Assembly: GCA_965153455.1 (NCBI GenBank)
Contig: OZ234493.1
Coordinates: forward strand, 27,518,213-27,582,212
Length of the DNA: 64,000 nucleotides
From: Sphagnum compactum
Lineage: Eukaryota > Bryophyta > Sphagnopsida > Sphagnales
Direction of reading: 5' to 3'
Shown here one piece after another: positions 59,893 to 64,000 of this stretch. Made by a program: the position numbers and the translations under genes. Positions within the stretch are counted from its first letter, which is position 1. The number at the start of each line of letters is the position of its first letter. The notes under the pieces are model-generated. The model had not been told where the DNA came from. It ran no database searches and saw nothing but the letters and a program-made list of their open reading frames with translations.

Positions 59893-60225
59893 TTACTTCT
59901 TCTTCTCCCCACCTCCAGTGGCACGCATCTTGCGTAGGACGGTCGTCATCTCCTCTCTCTTGCGCTTGGCCCGCAAGTGAGTGCCCAGTTTCTTCTTGGC
60001 CACCTTAAGCGCACGCTTGTCCTTGCCGACCTTAAGAAGCTCGGTGATCCTCTTCTCGTAAGGGGCGAATCCGACAACCTCCCTGATGAGTTTGCGCACG
60101 AGCGATGTGCGCTTGCCCAGTTGACCCTTGTTAGCCGATGGCCTCTTAGCCATCTCCCGCTTCGTCACTGCATGGCCCTTGTGCAGGCCGACGGCAATGC
60201 CGCTGCCCATTGCAGCCGCTACCAT
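59893..60225 (-). CDS. RPL36: 60S ribosomal protein eL36
   Basis: Structural protein of the large cytosolic ribosomal subunit. One coding exon of 110 residues, close to the usual 105-113. The N terminus has [20 protein letters not shown], followed by [56 protein letters not shown] and a C-terminal GGGEKKK, all hallmark eL36 text, very basic throughout. The ATG at 60225 is preceded by an acceptor-like TTTTTGTAG/G, so a 5' UTR intron probably separates it from a non-coding first exon; reading further upstream in frame gives sequence unlike the family. It diverges from eS19, with 467 bp between the start codons. Confidence 0.96.
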   Translation of the reverse strand: MVAAAMGSGIAVGLHKGHAVTKREMAKRPSANKGQLGKRTSLVRKLIREVVGFAPYEKRITELLKVGKDKRALKVAKKKLGTHLRAKRKREEMTTVLRKMRATGGGEKKK

Positions 60226-60692
60226 CCTACAAAAACTCCTTTTCCTCCCGTTCTCTTGCCACTCCTGCGACAACTATGGCAACAATATGGCAACAAGGAG
60301 CTTTTGTAAGCTGCAACAACGCAATTGCTGCAAACACGTCCACTTTCTCTTCTCTCTGGCGGCTCCTCTACGCTGCACACATCTCCGGCAGTCGGACCGC
60401 GGGCAGCTACAGCGGTCAGGGCACCCAGTCACGAAACTCAGCCGTCAGATCATGTCTAGTGAATATCCAACCGTAGGAGAAAAGACTAGAGAATCGAGTC
60501 GTGAGATCCTTAAGAATATATTTCAGCCGTAGGATAAATCTAGGCTGAATGAGATCCGTGCGATGCATCCCGGATTAGGGTTAGGGCTAGGTTTATACAC
60601 TGGTGTGTCTTCGTTCACTAGCACTTGTTTGTGAGAGTAGTGCGGGTGACAGAGGAAAGGGTGAGATAGAGAGAGCGAGAGAGAGAGTAGCG
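60226..60692. promoter_or_regulatory. Shared divergent promoter region of eL36 and eS19
   Basis: A double telo-box TTAGGGTTAGGGCTAGGTTTA is at 60575-60595, about 100 bp before the eS19 ATG. Telo-boxes are common in plant ribosomal-protein promoters. Three copies of a CAGCCGTAGGAT-type motif (60439, 60467, 60524), two of them followed within about 20 bp by CTAG, lie between the genes. A GA-rich stretch (60661-60690) precedes the eS19 start. Transcription starts are not mapped. Confidence 0.6.
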
Positions 60693-62035
60693 ATGTCGGG
60701 GACCGCCAAGACAGTGAAGGATGTGCCGTCGCACGACTTTGTACGCGCCTATGCTGCACACTTGAAGCGGTCTGGAAAGGTCAGTTATTCAAACTCTTGG
60801 AATTGAAACCGGTCTCATGCAAAGATGAGAGAGAATTTTTTGGAAGCTTTAAGATAGTTTTTTTGTGAAGTAGACGTTGAGATTCCAAAAGAGAATCTTA
60901 ATGTATTACGAACACAGGGAATGATGGATGTGTTTTGGGATTCTACTGTGTATGTGCCTCGCGAGATGCTACATCTTTCAGAAAGTAGCACGAGAAAATG
61001 TTCGGTGGTCGTCATGTCTGATTTGTTTAGAGACGGAGAAGCCAAATGCCCGCGACGAGAGACGTAATGGACGGCGGGGCGGGTGTTAATGACAGCACAA
61101 GAGCGGTGTTTAGTAGCAGTTGATTCAGAAGAGATTGGCATTTCCAATGTTCCTCTCTGCTGGGCAATTTCAGTATTTTAGCTTGATCTTCGGTAGTGAG
61201 CATGATTCCGGGATGGAGCAGTGAGCATTCTTATGGATGTCTCTGTGTTTGTATGTCGGCTGTGTAGATTGAGGTTCCAGCATGGTCCGATCTTGTCAAA
61301 ACAGCAACTTTCAAAGAGCTGGCTCCTTATGATGGCGATTGGTACTACATCAGAGCTGGTATGATGCCAGATATAGCTCTTTGCTTATATGCTTATGCCA
61401 GTGTTTCTGCTAAATTTCCCCCCCTACCTGTGAATCGGCAATGCGGTGAGTTGCTTTTGGAAACTTGTAAAGTAGGTTTTCTGGGATGGAGATGGTATTA
61501 GTCATTTGATATGTAATTAAATACAGTTTGATAGAAGATCTGACAGTGTTTGTCATATGGTTGGTGTATTTCAAGCTTCTATGGCAAGGAAAATCTACTT
61601 GAGGCAAGGAATTGGAGTGGGTGCATTCCGTAAGATCTATGGTGGACGCAAGAGTAATGGTGTAAGACCTTCTCATTTTGCAAAGAGTAGTGGTTCCATT
61701 GCCAGAGACTGTCTCAAGCAGTTGGAGAGACTGGACATTGTTGAGAAGGATCCCAAGGGGTAAGTGCTTTTTCCAATGACTGATAACATGTGCTAATTAC
61801 TTTCTATGAGTTCATTGGGCACTGCTTGTCTACAAGCAAGGTAATGCTTTTTGTGGGCTGATAAAGGGTAAGTTTATCTGCTACGCACTTCTTTGTCCAG
61901 AGAGTAGTTGTAAATTACTTTTAGAACCGAACTTTGATATGATTATGCTCCATGGACAGAGGAAGGCGTATCACCTCCAATGGCCAGCGGGATTTGGACC
62001 AGGTTGCAGGGCGTATTACTGTTGCTGCACCATAA
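60693..62035 (+). CDS. RPS19: 40S ribosomal protein eS19
   Basis: Structural protein of the small cytosolic ribosomal subunit, needed for 18S rRNA maturation. Exons 60693-60779, 61268-61358, 61576-61759 and 61960-62035 close in phase and give 145 residues, the expected length. Text runs [20 protein letters not shown], then [80 protein letters not shown] and the C-terminal [19 protein letters not shown]. Donors are GTCAGT, GTATGA and GTAAGT; acceptors GTAG, CAAG and ACAG. The CAAG acceptor of exon 3 is unusual but required by the frame. Confidence 0.96.
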
Positions 62036-63592
62036 TGCTTTTTTGATATGTAATCAGCAGATGGTTGCCAATTTCTGAGATTTTAGATACATAGACTGCT
62101 TGAGCAGTTTTGTTGGTATTTGATGCAACACAACAGAGGTTGCATAAGTGGATGTAGCCTCTCTTTCATCAATTTTTTTGTTTTGGGACCTCCTGAATGA
62201 CCTTATGTTGATTTGTTTGGTATATGTTGGATTTAGTTGTTCTGAATTAGAACTATACCAGAAAGTCAGGATGTTCCAATAGCCCACAATTGGGCAGCAG
62301 TGGTTCAGTTCTCATCTCAAGATCAAATACACAGCTCGGGGTCTATAAGAGGTGTCCGGTTGTTGAATTCGATTATGGTTTTGAAATATACATATTGAAA
62401 AGTCAAATGTGTGTCATTTGATGAGTACCTAAAATGAATGTTCTTTATCATAGTGCATACTTCCTTCATGCAAATAGGATTTATTATCTTTTAGCTTAAT
62501 GGCAATTGTCAAACATTTAAAGTCTCTGGTATGACTGGAGATGTTAGCTCATAATTCAAAGTCCATAGTGTACAGAATTCAGCCCAATTCTGTCTTAAGA
62601 AGTCTCTGGGTTCTACTGTGTACCTTCAAAACTCCAATGAATTGTTTCCCTCGTGCCAATCTTCTTCAAGAAGTCTGCAACTGGCACATATCTTTCGATC
62701 ACAGATATGTTGATCAGTTCACATAAAGCTTCCACCAGCAAGATGGCACACAAACCTGTAATGACTCTGGATTCTCAACATGAAAGAAACTTGCATTTCA
62801 CCAGGACCCTTGGAAAAACTAATTTCCACAAAGCTGGTTATAAGCTGATGAGTGCCTGCAACCAATTCTACTTTTTTTATGAGAAGCATCACATCCAGAG
62901 ATATCATATCTTAACCTGCTGTCAGAAATATGTCTATTCTAACAACCAGGAAATGACAATAGCCAGAGACAATGAAAATGACACAGTTGAACCTCTAGCT
63001 ACCTCAAACTGAATCTCTCCTCCATATCAAGAACAGAAGCATGAAAAACTAGGTTCTCCAGCAGTTCCTCCATAAAGTGGAGAAAGCCTTGAGCCAGAAG
63101 TTGATGTGCCTTTGCCATCAAAAACTAGAACAATAGACAAGCTAAGCTTGTTCTACATATCAATAGTGGAAAGTTCTTCAAAGTCTGACTTGCAAAACTT
63201 GCACATCATTAAAAATGTGGATTCTGTAAAATTGGTGTCATGGACAGGGTTTGGGCCACTGCAGCAAGGGACTCCATCAGACTATGCCAAAGTCTTCCCC
63301 TGCTGTCTAGGCTTGGGCTTAGCAGCCATCTGCCGCTTTAGCTGGCATGTCGACACATACAAGCATGAAAATATGTAGTTAGTTGATGTATACCTCTGAA
63401 GACTCGCTATCCAACTGAAACATAAGAAATATTCAAGAAGCCAGACTTGGTTATGGTTGAAGTGCCAGTTAAAAACACAAGTGTGATTATGCAGCTTTGC
63501 TTCATCATATCAATAACAGATTTCAGCTTACTCTAAATAACAGATGCACCAATAAATTGGATTGAATACATTTGCAGAACATTTTCCTAAAC
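62036..63592. other. 3' flank of eS19 and unresolved interval
   Basis: Downstream exons of the minus-strand gene at 63593 may lie here, but none could be supported. A plus-strand open frame at 62653-63012 is not family-like. Confidence 0.4.
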
Positions 63593-63924
63593 CTGGACAG
63601 CAATCTCATCATGATTATAATCAGTGAAGTTAGGTCTCTTCAATTCTCTACTAGTGAGTTTTGAAGTTACCCGTTCAGCATTGAATAAGTCATCTGCAAG
63701 GTTTTCAGCATCCTTACGCTTCCGCTCTTCTCTCATGAACTCTTCAACTTCACGACCAAAGTCAGCTTCTCTGCAGTGTTCCAATTTGTTAGAGTTATCC
63801 TTTTGCTCAGAACCCAAACCACTACTTTAATGGATCCCTTACCCTGTAGATAAGAGAAATGAAAGCAACTTCATAACTGGAACTTATTTCACTCAACCAT
63901 CTCCAATTGTCACTTATTCCAAAC
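63593..63924 (-). CDS. Part of an unrecognised gene running in from the right edge
   Basis: Two exon-like blocks on the minus strand: 63924-63843 (FGISDNWRWLSEISSSYEVA then FISLIYR, between CAG and GTAAGG) and 63770-63593 (EADFGREVEEFMREERKRKD, AENLADDLFNAERV, KRPNFTDYNHDEIAVQ, then GTTTAG). The second is highly charged and probably helical. Joining them as LIYR-EADFG is attractive, but the first block ends in phase 0 while the second needs two carried bases, so either a boundary is wrong or there is a 1-bp indel in the GGG at the donor. The family is unknown to me; the 5' part is outside the window. Confidence 0.45.
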
Positions 63925-64000
63925 CTGGGTAGTTTTATACATTGCAATATATGCCAACAATGTGATGGCAATAAGTAAAAATCTCAACTTCTTACCTACT

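Noticed and set aside
60128-60532. Plus-strand 134-codon frame opposite eL36
   Set aside because: Shadow of the eL36 coding exon and its leader.
62653-63012. Plus-strand 119-codon frame
   Set aside because: Composition is not protein-like and no motif or splice connection was found; a retroelement origin was considered but no reverse-transcriptase or integrase motif is visible.

Overview
The window is nuclear DNA of a land plant, most likely a non-angiosperm such as a fern or another seed-free lineage. Plant markers are a ZIP zinc/iron transporter, a peroxisomal hydroxypyruvate reductase ending in SKL, a cold-shock/CCHC glycine-rich protein, telo-box motifs in gene leaders and GT-AG introns. 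Non-angiosperm origin is inferred from a nuclear scrap of plastid chlL, a gene that angiosperm plastids lack. The assignment to a fern is a guess; the chlL argument is firmer.

Layout. 1-4.3 kb: dispersed repeats, including a family built on an 11-bp GTTCCC repeat. 4.4-7.7 kb: ZIP transporter (+). 8.4-13.1 kb: purple acid phosphatase (-), convergent with ZIP, 12 exons resolved. 13-38 kb: AT-rich intergenic DNA with tandem arrays, a Harbinger-like MITE, a deleted hAT element next to it, a decayed acetolactate-synthase-like pseudogene and a decayed hAT-type transposase. 38.0-39.6 kb: a 13-unit, roughly 52-bp GTAC-rich array running up to the leader of the intronless cold-shock-domain gene. 40-48 kb: AT-rich DNA with unidentified decayed coding sequence. 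48.9-54.2 kb: hydroxypyruvate reductase (+), 13 exons, first intron GC-AG. 55.7-57.3 kb: an unrecognised three-exon gene (-). 57.3-58.6 kb: telo-box-bearing duplicated segments around a scrambled mosaic of plastid fragments (trnI, rrn23, probably rrn16, chlL). 59.9-62.0 kb: divergent ribosomal protein genes eL36 (-) and eS19 (+) sharing a short telo-box intergenic region. 63.6 kb to the edge: part of an unrecognised gene (-).

The genes do not form a pathway. They are ordinary housekeeping and nutrient genes (zinc and phosphate handling, photorespiration, translation, RNA chaperoning) in a repeat-rich background. The most unusual structures are the GTAC minisatellite abutting the cold-shock gene, the 11-bp GTTCCC repeat family and the plastid-DNA mosaic. 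All exon models are from reading the sequence: splice sites were chosen so that reading phase closes and family motifs join, and no alignment was run.
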